From: JAGVUD01 sp052033935
Lineage (GTDB): Bacteria; Armatimonadota; UBA5829; DSUL01
Assembly: GCA_052033935.1 (NCBI GenBank)
Contig: JBPOJE010000066.1
Location: 1-54,507, forward strand
DNA length: 54,507 nucleotides
Reading direction: 5' to 3'
The position numbers and the translations under genes were made by a program. The notes beneath the pieces are model-generated. The model ran no database searches and had not been told where the DNA came from. It was given only the letters and a program-made list of their open reading frames with translations. Numbering within the stretch: the stretch's first letter is position 1; the number at the start of each line of letters is the position of its first letter. Of this stretch, positions 18,197-27,742 are shown piece by piece.

Positions 18197-19302
18197 GTCC
18201 GGCCCTCCCACGCCTCTTCGTAAACCGCCAGCGTCAGTTCCGCCGTCTTCTCCCAGGTGAAAAGCCCGGCGCGCTGGCGCCCTGCCTCCGCGAGGGCATC
18301 AGCGCATCCCGGCTCGGTGAGCACGCGAGCGATTGCTTCGCCGAGCGAGACAGCGTCTCCGGTGCGAGCGACAAGCCCCGCTTCGCCCACCACCTCCGGC
18401 AGAGACGACGAAATGGACACCACAACCGGACACCCAAGGAGCATGGCCTCAAGCACGGGAAGGCCGAAACCCTCCAGATGGGACGGCAGGCTGAACACCG
18501 CGGCTTCGCTGTAGAGGGACGCGAGTGTGACATCGTCCACCGGGCCGGCCAGAAGGATGCGCTCGCGAACCGGGCTGGCGGATATCCGCTCGGTGATGCG
18601 CTCGTATCCCGCGCCCGGACTGCCGGCAAGCACGAGGCACTCCGCCCCGGTCTGCCGCTGGATTCGCTCAAACGCCCCGATGAGATCGAGGACACCCTTG
18701 CGGGGCGTCAGGAGGCCCACAAACAGAACGAACGGTTTGCGGATGCCGAGCGCACCCATTGCGGAGGACGAATCGGCTGACGCCGCGACGCGCTGCAGTT
18801 GCGGGTTCACGCCGTGCGGAATAACCCGCAGCTTCTCGCGAGGGACGCTGAAGTATTCGGCTATCTCACGCGCTGTGTAGTCTGACACAGTGATGACTTT
18901 CCTAGCCCTGGCGATACTCGCGCGGGTCAGTACGCGGTAAAGCACCCTCGCCCTGAGGGAGGTGCCCTCCGGATGGCGCAGGTAGATCAGGTCGTGCACT
19001 GTAATGACGAAGTTGCCCCGCGCCGCCAGCGGCAGCGTGTAATCCAGCGAATGATAGACGTCCGGCCGATCGCGCATCAACTGCGCGGGTAGCCAGAACT
19101 GCTCGTATCCCACGCGCCCGAGCCGCCGGGGACCCGTGCGGAGCGCCGTGTTCACGCCAGGGTCAATCCCCGGCTCACGATTCGTATAAACCAGATACTG
19201 GTTTGCGGGGGCAACCTGTTCCATGCCCGCGAGAAGCTCGCGCGCATATCTGCCGATGCCGCCTCTAAGGCCGAGTGAGCGCCCGAAGTAGCCTACTCGC
19301 AC
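18193..19302 (-). CDS. Glycosyltransferase family 4
   Basis: About 369 residues from GTG 19302 (GGGA seven bases upstream), overlapping the previous gene by 10 bases. The GT-B N-domain starts RVGYFGRSLGLRGGIGRYARELL with the usual GGIGRY loop. The donor domain has FVLFVGLLTPRKGVLDLIGAF and the EX7E motif in EGFGLPVLEAMLLGCPVV. VYHSLDYTLPL and ITVHDLIYLRHP are typical of mannosyl- and rhamnosyltransferase-like GT4 enzymes of EPS loci. Cytoplasmic, acting on the undecaprenyl-linked unit. The exact sugar is unknown. Confidence 0.9.
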   Translation of the reverse strand: MRVGYFGRSLGLRGGIGRYARELLAGMEQVAPANQYLVYTNREPGIDPGVNTALRTGPRRLGRVGYEQFWLPAQLMRDRPDVYHSLDYTLPLAARGNFVITVHDLIYLRHPEGTSLRARVLYRVLTRASIARARKVITVSDYTAREIAEYFSVPREKLRVIPHGVNPQLQRVAASADSSSAMGALGIRKPFVLFVGLLTPRKGVLDLIGAFERIQRQTGAECLVLAGSPGAGYERITERISASPVRERILLAGPVDDVTLASLYSEAAVFSLPSHLEGFGLPVLEAMLLGCPVVVSISSSLPEVVGEAGLVARTGDAVSLGEAIARVLTEPGCADALAEAGRQRAGLFTWEKTAELTLAVYEEAWEGRT

Positions 19303-20417
19303 CGGCCATCCCGCGCTCTCAGGCCCGAGTACACCTCGAGAGTTTTTCCGGCGATGGAATCCCACGAAAACTGCTCTCCCAGAACACGCGCACGCTCGGA
19401 TATCCTCCGCGCATAGCCCGGCGAAGAGAGCAGGCTATGAAGCAGCGCGCCCAGAGCGCCCGCGTCCCCGGGTTCGGCCATCAGGACGTTCTCTTTGTGG
19501 CGGAGCGCGGGCGGAGTCGCCGCCGCCCGGGTGGTCACAACCGGCAGGCCGTGTCCGAGCGCCGCCAGCAGCGTGCCCCTGCGGAAGGTCGCGCCGTCAT
19601 CGAACGGCAGAAGCGCCGCCGACGCCGCCCGCATAACCGACGACACTTCGCGCTCGATGAGATATCCGGTCCAGAATATCCGGCTCTCGACACCGGTATC
19701 GCGGGACAGCGCCATGAGCTTCTCTTTGTAGGCAGGGGCAGGATCGGCAGCGACGATGACGAGCACCGTGCCTTCGGGAGCGTAAGCAAGCGCCCGAAAC
19801 GCAGCCTCAAGCCCCTTGCCCGGCCGCACAAAGCCGAAGTACACCAGTACATTCGCGCCCCCCGGCACCCCCAGCGCTTCCAGAATCGCCAAGCCTTCTT
19901 CATCGGAACCCACCGGTTCGATATTGCTGCCGATCGGGATTACGTGAATCTGCTTCTTCCGACAGCGGCGGGCAATGAGATCGCGGTCGTGGTCGGTGGT
20001 AACGATGACGCAGTCCGAGAACCTGACATTGAGTAGCTGCTTGAGCCTGCCGCCCGGCGGGGCCATGCAGTACTCGTGCAAAGTGGTGACAACACGCGGC
20101 GCGGCAGACCTCAGCAACAGGGGCAGGATATGCACTCCCAGATGTCCGTGATACGGCCTGGCCGGGAACTGGATGTGGACAACATCGGGACCGCGCTCGC
20201 GCAGTTTGCGCGCGAGCTGCACTGCTCCGCGAACGCTCCAGTCCGGCGCAAGCCCCTCCGCCGGGACCTGCGGGTCGCAGCCGGTATCGCGACCGGTGGT
20301 TGTGACGATGCATGCATCCGCGCCGCGATCCCTCAGACTCCGCACCAGCAGGCGCGTATAGTCGGCGACTCCGCAGACATCCGGAGGGTACGAGCCACAG
20401 ACGAGATCTATCTTCAC
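19293..20417 (-). CDS. Glycosyltransferase family 4
   Basis: About 374 residues from GTG 20417, preceded by a near-perfect AAGGAGGAG and overlapping the upstream TGA (GTGA). A longer open frame to 20816 exists but is antisense-like Arg/Gly-rich and is not used. The protein begins KIDLVCGSYPPDVCGVADYTRLL, the common GVADYT acceptor loop of GT4 enzymes. It continues with VVTTLHEYCMAPPG, NVLVYFGFVRPGKGLEAAFRA (donor domain start) and DDGATFRRGTLLAALGHGLPVV in place of the usual EX7E; the first Glu of the motif appears replaced (DDG), a point to check. Part of the coupled EPS gene chain. Confidence 0.88.
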   Translation of the reverse strand: MKIDLVCGSYPPDVCGVADYTRLLVRSLRDRGADACIVTTTGRDTGCDPQVPAEGLAPDWSVRGAVQLARKLRERGPDVVHIQFPARPYHGHLGVHILPLLLRSAAPRVVTTLHEYCMAPPGGRLKQLLNVRFSDCVIVTTDHDRDLIARRCRKKQIHVIPIGSNIEPVGSDEEGLAILEALGVPGGANVLVYFGFVRPGKGLEAAFRALAYAPEGTVLVIVAADPAPAYKEKLMALSRDTGVESRIFWTGYLIEREVSSVMRAASAALLPFDDGATFRRGTLLAALGHGLPVVTTRAAATPPALRHKENVLMAEPGDAGALGALLHSLLSSPGYARRISERARVLGEQFSWDSIAGKTLEVYSGLRARDGRCE

Positions 20418-21481
20418 GAGACTCCTCCTTCCAAGCGCTTGGCGACAATCCGCAGCAGCCCATCCGCAACAGCGGGAGCAGTGCAGGACTCGTCGAACAC
20501 GCGCCTGCGCGCATCCGGACAGTACGGCCCCCATACGACCGGGTCGGACGCCAGAAACACCGCCACTACGGGCAGCCCACACGCCGCCGCGAGGTGCATA
20601 GGCCCGCTGTCGTTGCCGAGGAACCCGGCGGCATGTTTCAGAACAACCGTCAACTCCTCGACGCCCGTGCGTCCGGTCAGATCCACGGACGGCTCGCGCA
20701 TGAGCTCGCGCACGGACTGCACCAGCTGCCCCTCTTCTTCCGTGCCGATGAAAGCAACGCGCAGCCCTGCCGCCGCAGCCGCATCGCAGGCAATGGCGAA
20801 GGCCGCCGGTGGCCATCGCTTGACCTGCTGCTTCGTGCCGGCGTGAACGCAGACGAAACGACCCGGCTCAAGTTTCTCGGCCGCCATCAGGCCAGAGGCG
20901 GCCTTCCGTGCCTCCGGCGGCGGCACGATCGGGAACTCCCTAGGAATGTCGGGACACCCCAGAGCACCGGCAAGCTGAAGGTTGACATCCACTTCATGCC
21001 AGCCGGCGGGCTGACGAAGAACGCGGTTGAGCAGGCGCGGCCTGCGCTCGATGTGGGTCTCGCCCATGTGCGCGATCCGGCCGAAGCCCACGCGCCAGGG
21101 GATTCCGGCGGCGAGCATCTTAAGCGCTGAGCCAATCTCTTCGGTGGAAATAAGCACGGTGTCGTAGCGGCGCTGCTGCAGATCGGCGATTTCGGCCAGA
21201 CGCTCGTCTCTGGAACGCTTCCGCGGCCAGGACGTTTTGACCAGCCCATTCACGGCAGGACACATCCGGAAGATCGCCTCACCCATCCCCGTACCCGCCA
21301 GAACCTCTATGACGGCGTCCGGGAAGGCGGCGCGCACACGATGGATGGTGGGCAGGAACACGACGCTATCACCCAGGTTCTGCACGCGAGTGAGCAGGAT
21401 ACGCCGCGGGCGCGCGGGCCTGCGCCCGAATACCGAGCGGGCGGCGGCAAGAGGAATTTGAACCTTCTGGACGGGATTCAT
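20414..21481 (-). CDS. Glycosyltransferase family 9
   Basis: 355 residues from ATG 21481, overlapping the upstream TGA (ATGA). After a basic N-terminus the GT9 core starts RILLTRVQNLGDSVVFLPTIHRV. The donor site has GRFVCVHAGTKQQVKRWPPAAFA and AAGFLGNDSGPMHLAAACGLPVVAVF (the D-S-G-P-M-H signature). It is related in fold but not closely in sequence to the GT9 at 9140-10288, so the two probably add different residues. Cytoplasmic. Confidence 0.9.
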   Translation of the reverse strand: MNPVQKVQIPLAAARSVFGRRPARPRRILLTRVQNLGDSVVFLPTIHRVRAAFPDAVIEVLAGTGMGEAIFRMCPAVNGLVKTSWPRKRSRDERLAEIADLQQRRYDTVLISTEEIGSALKMLAAGIPWRVGFGRIAHMGETHIERRPRLLNRVLRQPAGWHEVDVNLQLAGALGCPDIPREFPIVPPPEARKAASGLMAAEKLEPGRFVCVHAGTKQQVKRWPPAAFAIACDAAAAAGLRVAFIGTEEEGQLVQSVRELMREPSVDLTGRTGVEELTVVLKHAAGFLGNDSGPMHLAAACGLPVVAVFLASDPVVWGPYCPDARRRVFDESCTAPAVADGLLRIVAKRLEGGVS

Positions 21482-22626
21482 CCGGCCTCCCCGGCGAACG
21501 GCTCGCCTCTCAGGATCATGTCATATATTCTCTCGACCTGCCGCGCGTTCTCCAGCGAGAAGCGCGAAACAGCGCTCTGCCGCCCGGAATCTCCCAGCGA
21601 CTGGCGCAGACTGGAGTCCCCGGCGATACTCAGGCACGCCGCTGCCATTGCCGCCGGATCGCCCGCATCAACCAGCAGACCGTTCCTACCGTCTTCGATG
21701 ATCTCTTCCGGCCCGCCCGAGCGCGTGGCGACAACGGGCACACCGCACGCCATCGCCTCGATCACGACACGGCCGAACGGCTCGCGCAGAGAGGCGAGCA
21801 CGCACACGTCCATCGTCTTGTAGATTGCCGCAACATCATCAACAAACCCTGTGAACCGGACCTTGCCGGTGAGGCCGAGCGAGGCGCACTCTTCTTCGAC
21901 CCTGGCGGCGAAATCGGGGCGAAGTGCAGATCGTGAGTCGCCCATGACAAGAAACCGGGCGGCGGGAAGCTCACACGCAACAGCCGAAGCGGCTTTCAGA
22001 AAGTCCATCTGCCCCTTCTCCGGCGATATGCGGCTGGCCGTTCCGATGACGAACGCATCCTGCCAGCCAGCTTCGGCGCGCAGGCTCTCGTCGGGCGCAG
22101 AAGCCTCGATGGCGGCGGTATCCACCGCGTTGTACACGACCTCCACAGGGAGTCCCGGAAGGAGAGCAACAACATTGTCGCGCACGCACCGGCTTATGGC
22201 CAGTATGCACGAGCAGGAGCGAAACGCAGAGGCGCGGGCGGAATCGAGCCGCTCGTAGAAGTCCCTGACGTGGTAGATCGCCGGGACTCCCGAGCGCACG
22301 GCGGCGGGGATAGCAAGCTCGGGCGCCCAAAAGGAGTTTGCGTGCAGAATGCCAACACCCTCCCGCTTCAGCCACCGGCTGATGGCAGCCTGCGACCTTC
22401 GGAACGCCAACGGGTGTCGCCTGCGGCGGGTCTCCATCGGTATGATCTCGGGCTCGATTCCGAGATCGCGAACACGCTCGGCCAACTTTCCGGGCCCGGG
22501 AACTGCCATCACCGGGCGGAAGCGGGAACGGTCGAGGCCGCGGATCAGATTGACGAACGATACTTCCGCGCCGCCCACCATGCTCGCCGTGGCCGAGAGA
22601 TAGGCAATGACCGCCCTCCCTGTCAT
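21478..22626 (-). CDS. Glycosyltransferase family 4
   Basis: 382 residues from ATG 22626, overlapping the upstream TGA (ATGA). The acceptor domain begins with YLSATASMVGGAEVSFVNLIRGL, a GGAE loop typical of GT4. The donor domain has VIGTASRISPEKGQMDFLKA, VRFTGFVDDVAAIYKTMDV and the EX7E motif in EPFGRVVIEAMACGVPVVAT. IPAIYHVRDFYERL resembles EPS glycosyltransferases that receive alpha-linked sugars. Donor and acceptor unknown. Confidence 0.92.
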   Translation of the reverse strand: MTGRAVIAYLSATASMVGGAEVSFVNLIRGLDRSRFRPVMAVPGPGKLAERVRDLGIEPEIIPMETRRRRHPLAFRRSQAAISRWLKREGVGILHANSFWAPELAIPAAVRSGVPAIYHVRDFYERLDSARASAFRSCSCILAISRCVRDNVVALLPGLPVEVVYNAVDTAAIEASAPDESLRAEAGWQDAFVIGTASRISPEKGQMDFLKAASAVACELPAARFLVMGDSRSALRPDFAARVEEECASLGLTGKVRFTGFVDDVAAIYKTMDVCVLASLREPFGRVVIEAMACGVPVVATRSGGPEEIIEDGRNGLLVDAGDPAAMAAACLSIAGDSSLRQSLGDSGRQSAVSRFSLENARQVERIYDMILRGEPFAGEAG

Positions 22627-23810
22627 GCTTCGGCCCCACCTGTCCTATCTCCGGCAATGACGGCATCCATTGCGCTTTCGAACTTCTCGCGCGAAAACTC
22701 GCCTGAGCGCACCGTGGCCGCAGACCGGCAGGACGCGAGCAGATCCGGGCGGCCGATAAGATCGAGAGTCCTGCGCTTCAGTTCGGAGACGTCACGCCAA
22801 TGGAAGCCATCCACGCCGTCGCGAATGATCTCCACCGGGCCGCCCCCTCTGAAGACAAGCGGAACAACCCCCGAAGCCATCGCCTCCACGATCGTCATTC
22901 CGAACTGCTCAAAGCGCTCGGGGTGCCTGTTCGCGTCTTCGTCCGCGCCGGTAGCGTGCCAGTAGAGCGAAGCGCCGCTATACAGCGGAACCAACTCGTC
23001 AAACCTCAGGTCTGTGAGAATCCGGATTGGGTAGTCCCCAGCGAGCGCACGTACCTCGCGCAGGTACGCCTGGTGGTCGCCGCGCGGATGTGTGCCCCCG
23101 GCCACCAGGAGTTCCCAGCCGCCGAGGCCTTCGTCACAGAGTTCTCGAAAAGCACGAACCATCACGGCATGCTTCTTGTTGTTGTCGGCCGCATAAAACC
23201 TCCCCACAGTCAGAATCGTTCGCATCTTTTGAAGCGCGCGGCAGGCGGAAGTTTCCGATGGTGGATACACAACGGCCGCCGGGATGCGCCAGCGCTCCCG
23301 TACCCATTCGCGCACGAAGTTCGATGGGCAGACGGGCGAATCCCACGAGCGCAGGCGCGCGAGCTTCTCTCGGCCGGCGGCGCGCAGCGGGCGACCGCCC
23401 GCGTCCACGCGGATGGACTCCTCCGGGTTGTAAGGGAACTGAATGAATAGAATGCCGCGCCGCGCCGGGCAGGCGGGCGGAATCTCGCCCGTAATGTGCA
23501 CGAACAAATCCAGACCGCGCGCGAAACGCAGCGCCGTCCGCCCGCGAATGACGCGCTCCGCGCGGGGGGACACCCGGCCAACGGCTCGCAGGACTGGTTC
23601 CAGCCCGAAGCGCACAGCCGACACCCGGCAGCCGTCCAGCCGCACGGACAGAACGTCCTGAAGGCGCTCGACAGGCGGCGGGGTTGGGCCGTACAGGCAG
23701 ACGTCATACCCCGCGCGCGCCAGCCTGCCCGCCGTCACCGCAAGCAGTTTCTCACCCCCCCCCGCATAGTCCCAAGAAGTGCAGTAAACTCCCGCACGCA
23801 TACGCCTCAC
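22623..23810 (-). CDS. Glycosyltransferase family 4, ALG11-like
   Basis: 395 residues from GTG 23810, overlapping the flippase stop (GTGA). WDYAGGGEKLLAVTAGRLARAGYDVCLYG matches the N-terminus of ALG11/WbpY-like mannosyltransferases (GGGE loop). LFIQFPYNPEESIRVD follows, and the donor domain has TVGRFYAADNNKKHAVMVRAF and FEQFGMTIVEAMASGVVPLVF with the EX7E motif. Related enzymes transfer mannose from GDP-mannose, so a mannosyl step is a reasonable guess only. Cytoplasmic. Confidence 0.88.
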   Translation of the reverse strand: MRRMRAGVYCTSWDYAGGGEKLLAVTAGRLARAGYDVCLYGPTPPPVERLQDVLSVRLDGCRVSAVRFGLEPVLRAVGRVSPRAERVIRGRTALRFARGLDLFVHITGEIPPACPARRGILFIQFPYNPEESIRVDAGGRPLRAAGREKLARLRSWDSPVCPSNFVREWVRERWRIPAAVVYPPSETSACRALQKMRTILTVGRFYAADNNKKHAVMVRAFRELCDEGLGGWELLVAGGTHPRGDHQAYLREVRALAGDYPIRILTDLRFDELVPLYSGASLYWHATGADEDANRHPERFEQFGMTIVEAMASGVVPLVFRGGGPVEIIRDGVDGFHWRDVSELKRRTLDLIGRPDLLASCRSAATVRSGEFSREKFESAMDAVIAGDRTGGAEA

Positions 23811-25438
23811 CCTTTCGCGGAAATCAGCTTGCGCACACGCGAAATGTAGATATCCCGCTCCGACGCATCAAGCGACCACATGGCAAAGAATACCACGTAC
23901 ACCGCCCCGATGAGCACAGCCTCAAGAAGCAGCAGAGCGGCGCTCTCAGGGCGCGCATACGTGAGAAGAGCCCAGACCGCGGCTACCGCGGGGAGCATCG
24001 GCAGAAAGGCCGCCCGCGCAAGCTCGCCGAGAAACGCCAGCGCGGACATGCCGATAAGGCGGCACCCAAGCCACGGAAACACGAACACATGCGTGATGAC
24101 CAGAGGGACCATCGTGCCGAGCGCAACCCCCACCAGGCCGAATGGGCGCACGAGCAGAATGCTGAGAATCAGGTTCACGACAGAGTCCACGAGCGTAATG
24201 ATGGCAAGCGTTCTGTGCTTTGCCACCCCCAGCACCAGCTTGACGCTGACGGCCGGCACAACGCTGGCGAAGACAGTGATAGCCAGAATGACCGTGAGCA
24301 CGTCCGACTGGCGCGGCACATCCACCAGCCACGCCTGCAGTATGGGGCGCGCGAACGCGCACACGAACAGCGTGATGGGGGCCGCAATGCCCATCGTAAT
24401 CTTACCTGCCTGCATATAGATGAGTTTGATGCGTCCGGTATCCTCAAGACTGTTGAGCTGAGAAAAGACAGGAATCAGCGCCTCGACCGCCTGTTCGACG
24501 ATCTGGCGTACCATCGTCGCCAAACGGTTCGCCACCACAAACGGGGTCACCACGGCCGTGCTGAGGAACCCCGCGATAACGAAACTGTCAGTGTTGTATT
24601 TCAGGAAGTGAGCGATCTTCAGCCCGAAAAAGGTGAGGCCGTATGTGGAGGTAGTGCGGACAAGCGACCGGTCGTATCCGGAGACGGACAACCGCACTCC
24701 CGGCAGCAGGCGCCGGACGCAGAGGAAACGCACCATCCCCGACAGGAGAGTGACAATGAGATAGGCCGAACAGATACCCGGCAGACCCCACCCCGCATTC
24801 ACAAACTTCACAACGATAAGAACAATGACGCCCGTCCCGGCCACGGAGATCATGTTGTTCAGATCCATCCGCTGCAGACCGATGAGCGCCCCGTTGAAAA
24901 CCCCGAGAGGAAGACCAATACCCTGCACAAGGCCCATCATAATGAGCGCCGTGCGTGCCTCGGCCACACTCCCCGCGGAGATCTGGAACACCGTGCCGAT
25001 AAGCGGCGACACGACAAAGGCCAGAATGAGAAGCACCAGCCCGAGGCCGGAAAACATGATCAGCGTTGTGGACAGCAGGCGGCCAATCTTCGCCTCGGCC
25101 CCGTGAGCGGCGAACTCGGCCATATACTTCTGGACACTCGACCCGAAACCCAGGTCCACAAGCCCCAGATACATCATCACCGAGCCGATGAGCGCCCACG
25201 CACCGTACATCTCGTCGCCAAGCCGATGCACCAGAAACCGTGTCAGGAACAGCCCGACGACGAGGTTCACGGTCAGCGCGGCGTAGTTGGAGAGGACATT
25301 CAGGGTGAAGCGGTTGCCGAGGCCGCCCCGCTGCCTGTTCGCCAGCTCGGTGTTGAGCGGCTCGGGTGATTGCTCGCCGCCTGGCATCAGAGCAGGGCCT
25401 GCCGCGGCGCGCGGCGAGCCACCGGACAATCGGGACAC
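23807..25438 (-). CDS. Wzx-like polysaccharide flippase
   Basis: About 543 residues from GTG 25438 (GAGG six to seven bases upstream, 26 bases after the kinase stop); ATG 25387 is the alternative. Twelve to fourteen hydrophobic helices begin with LGNRFTLNVLSNYAALTVNLVVGLFLTRFLVHRLGDEMYGAWAL, recalled here in short as the NYAALTVNLVVGLFLTRFLV segment of polysaccharide-synthesis (MATE/MVF superfamily) proteins. It would flip the undecaprenyl-diphosphate-linked repeat unit to the periplasmic side. It is followed directly by the glycosyltransferase chain. No priming phosphoglycosyl transferase (WbaP/WecA type) is seen in the window. Confidence 0.85.
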   Translation of the reverse strand: MSRLSGGSPRAAAGPALMPGGEQSPEPLNTELANRQRGGLGNRFTLNVLSNYAALTVNLVVGLFLTRFLVHRLGDEMYGAWALIGSVMMYLGLVDLGFGSSVQKYMAEFAAHGAEAKIGRLLSTTLIMFSGLGLVLLILAFVVSPLIGTVFQISAGSVAEARTALIMMGLVQGIGLPLGVFNGALIGLQRMDLNNMISVAGTGVIVLIVVKFVNAGWGLPGICSAYLIVTLLSGMVRFLCVRRLLPGVRLSVSGYDRSLVRTTSTYGLTFFGLKIAHFLKYNTDSFVIAGFLSTAVVTPFVVANRLATMVRQIVEQAVEALIPVFSQLNSLEDTGRIKLIYMQAGKITMGIAAPITLFVCAFARPILQAWLVDVPRQSDVLTVILAITVFASVVPAVSVKLVLGVAKHRTLAIITLVDSVVNLILSILLVRPFGLVGVALGTMVPLVITHVFVFPWLGCRLIGMSALAFLGELARAAFLPMLPAVAAVWALLTYARPESAALLLLEAVLIGAVYVVFFAMWSLDASERDIYISRVRKLISAKG

Positions 25439-25463
25439 AAGGACACCTCGGCCAGCCTGCCCG

Positions 25464-27674
25464 TCAGGCCTCGGCCTCCTCCGCCGGCGCCTCGGGAAGC
25501 GCCTCGGGCTCCGTTGGCGCAGCAGACGGAAGAGCCTTGCCATCGCGCCCGCTGTACTTGGCATAGTAGCCGCTGGCGTACCGGTAGCTGTCCACATTGC
25601 CCGGCTGCACGCGGTTCAGCACCGTGCCCACAAGCTCGGCATGAGCATTGGCAAGCTGTGTGCGAGCGTGGAAATGGGCAGACTCGAGCTTCGACCCGGC
25701 CCCCACGACGAGAATCATCGAGTCCGCGACCGAACCCAACTCCATGGCGTCGCTGAACGCGACCGCGGGAGGGGTGTCTATGACGACGTACTCCGCCTGT
25801 TGCGTAAGCTCCTCGAGCAGGTGTTTCATCCTCTGGCTGCTGATCAGGCGGGCGGGACTCTCAGGAATGGAGCCCGCCGAGATAAGAAGCAGATTCTCGA
25901 TGGTAGTCGGATAAAGCACGTCCTCCAGCGTGGCTTCTTCAGAGAGATACTCGGACAGCCCCGGATTCTTGCGCACCCCAAAGTTGCGGTGCAAGGAGGG
26001 GTTGCGAAGGTCGGCATCAATGAGGATGACCTTCTTGTGGGCCTCAGCAAGGCTCGCGGCGAAGTTGCCGGCGGTGGTGGTCTTGCCCTCGCCTGGCAGG
26101 GTACTCGTGATAATCACGCTTCGCACGCCCGTGCGTTCGGCAAGCGCCATGAAATTGGCGCGCATAATGCGATAGGGCTCTGCGAACACGCTGTTCGGCG
26201 AATCGCGCAGGACAAGCACGCTGCCGGACTTCACGGCAGCTTCGCGAAGCGCCGGGATAACACCGAGCACGGGAAGCTGATAGCGGTCTTCGACCTGATC
26301 AACATCGCGGATGGAGGTGTCCATCCCCTCGACGAAAAGCACCAGCCCGACACCGACGATGAGCGAGATGATGAACGCGATCGTCATCTTGACGCTCTTT
26401 TTCTGGAACTTGGAGCCCGGAGTCTCTTCGGCGGTGAGCGCGGGGTCTATGAGGCCGATGCCCATCTTGTCTTCGCGCTGCTTCTTGGCCATGCTCACGG
26501 CCAGCCTAGACTGACTGTATTTGTTCTTCAGGTCCATGTAGGCGTCACGCGCGGCCCTGTAGTCCATGTTCAGGCTGTTATACTCCGACTCGATCTCGGG
26601 AAGGCCGGATAGCTGGCTGCGCGCCTGGCGAACGAGCTTCTCTATGCCATTGCGGCGCGCCTGAGCGGCGAGTTTCTCGGCTTCGTAACGCGAGATGTCT
26701 CCCGTCAGGAACTGATATTCGAGGCTTGCTGGAGCGTTGCCGATATCGTACGACTTTCGCAGTTCGGACGCGAGCCGCTTCTTGATGTTGTCGAGCACAC
26801 CCTGCGCCTCTTTGATCTTCGGGTGCTCCTCGGTGTACTTGTTCTGGAGCGTCATGATCTCGACTTCCCGGGCCGCGGATTCGGCCTGGAGACGCTCGAT
26901 GACAGCGCTCGAAGGCGCGGAGTTGAGGTCTATCTTCGCGGACGTGCGCGTTCCGAGGGTGCGCTTCAGCGCGGACACGCGACTCTGGTTCTCCTTGATG
27001 GCCGCCTCCGCCGCCTGGGCTTCCTGTTCGAGTTCTGACACCATGTGGCGCGCATCTTCAAACGACAGCGGAATCACCAGGTTCTTGTGCCGCCCCATGA
27101 ACTCCTGCCGGGCATCCTGGGCATGCTCAAGCTTGACCCGGGCCTCGTTGAGCTGGGTGAGAATGTAGTCTCCCTGCTTGTAAACGCCGAGTTGTGTGAG
27201 GCCGAGCGCTTCTTCCTTCGCGAAGTCAGCGACCTTGTTGACCATGTTTATGGCGTCCGCTTTGTTGGACGCGAACGCGGTGATGGTTACGACGCTGCTC
27301 CGGTTAGTGGAGCTATTGCCGGTTTCCGAGCGCACGCGCTGCATCATCACTTCCACTGGCACCGGTTCGCGGAACTTGTACACGTCCCGGAACGCCGCTT
27401 CCTCGGTGCTGGACGTGGAGGAGTCGGGCACGGGGCGCATGAGGAAGTCGAAGGTGTGCTGGATGACCCGGCTGGAAATCGCGAGCTGCGCGACATCGTC
27501 CGCGCTGACCGAACTCGTTGAAGAGGCAACGAAGATACGGGCCACTGCCCGATATACCGGCACCGGAGTCGCGGTCTTGACGTGAAACAGCACAATCCCG
27601 CAGATAATCGCGATGCTCGCCGCGAGATAAGGCCAGCGGCGTTTTATGGCGGCGATGTAAGTCTGTAATTCCAT
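25464..27674 (-). CDS. Wzc-like chain-length determinant with BY-kinase domain
   Basis: 736 residues from ATG 27674. A Wzz-like chain-length domain spans about 1-450, with transmembrane helices at about 14-32 and 429-449 and long coiled coils at 170-230 and 320-400. The cytoplasmic bacterial tyrosine kinase domain follows: Walker A in STLPGEGKTTT (about 524-534), Walker A' in VILIDADLRNP (549-559), Walker B in YVVIDTPPA. A short C-terminal tyrosine cluster (RYASGYYAKYSG) is the usual autophosphorylation site. In the family this protein controls polymer length and links polymerisation to the outer-membrane exporter. No matching phosphatase (Wzb) gene is in the window. Confidence 0.93.
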   Translation of the reverse strand: MELQTYIAAIKRRWPYLAASIAIICGIVLFHVKTATPVPVYRAVARIFVASSTSSVSADDVAQLAISSRVIQHTFDFLMRPVPDSSTSSTEEAAFRDVYKFREPVPVEVMMQRVRSETGNSSTNRSSVVTITAFASNKADAINMVNKVADFAKEEALGLTQLGVYKQGDYILTQLNEARVKLEHAQDARQEFMGRHKNLVIPLSFEDARHMVSELEQEAQAAEAAIKENQSRVSALKRTLGTRTSAKIDLNSAPSSAVIERLQAESAAREVEIMTLQNKYTEEHPKIKEAQGVLDNIKKRLASELRKSYDIGNAPASLEYQFLTGDISRYEAEKLAAQARRNGIEKLVRQARSQLSGLPEIESEYNSLNMDYRAARDAYMDLKNKYSQSRLAVSMAKKQREDKMGIGLIDPALTAEETPGSKFQKKSVKMTIAFIISLIVGVGLVLFVEGMDTSIRDVDQVEDRYQLPVLGVIPALREAAVKSGSVLVLRDSPNSVFAEPYRIMRANFMALAERTGVRSVIITSTLPGEGKTTTAGNFAASLAEAHKKVILIDADLRNPSLHRNFGVRKNPGLSEYLSEEATLEDVLYPTTIENLLLISAGSIPESPARLISSQRMKHLLEELTQQAEYVVIDTPPAVAFSDAMELGSVADSMILVVGAGSKLESAHFHARTQLANAHAELVGTVLNRVQPGNVDSYRYASGYYAKYSGRDGKALPSAAPTEPEALPEAPAEEAEA

Positions 27675-27742
27675 ATTATTCGGAAGCCCACTCCATGCGG
27701 ACCTGTCTCAGGCCGCTCAGCAGCGCGAACAAAGCCCCGCCG

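Noticed and set aside
19302..19365. N-terminal extension of the GT4 gene to 19365
   Set aside because: The extension has no family similarity and GTG 19302 has a ribosome site and a start typical of GT4 proteins.
23684..25369. A 561-codon open frame on the plus strand
   Set aside because: Antisense to the flippase gene; many His/Arg/Gln and no hydrophobic core, typical shadow of a membrane-protein gene.
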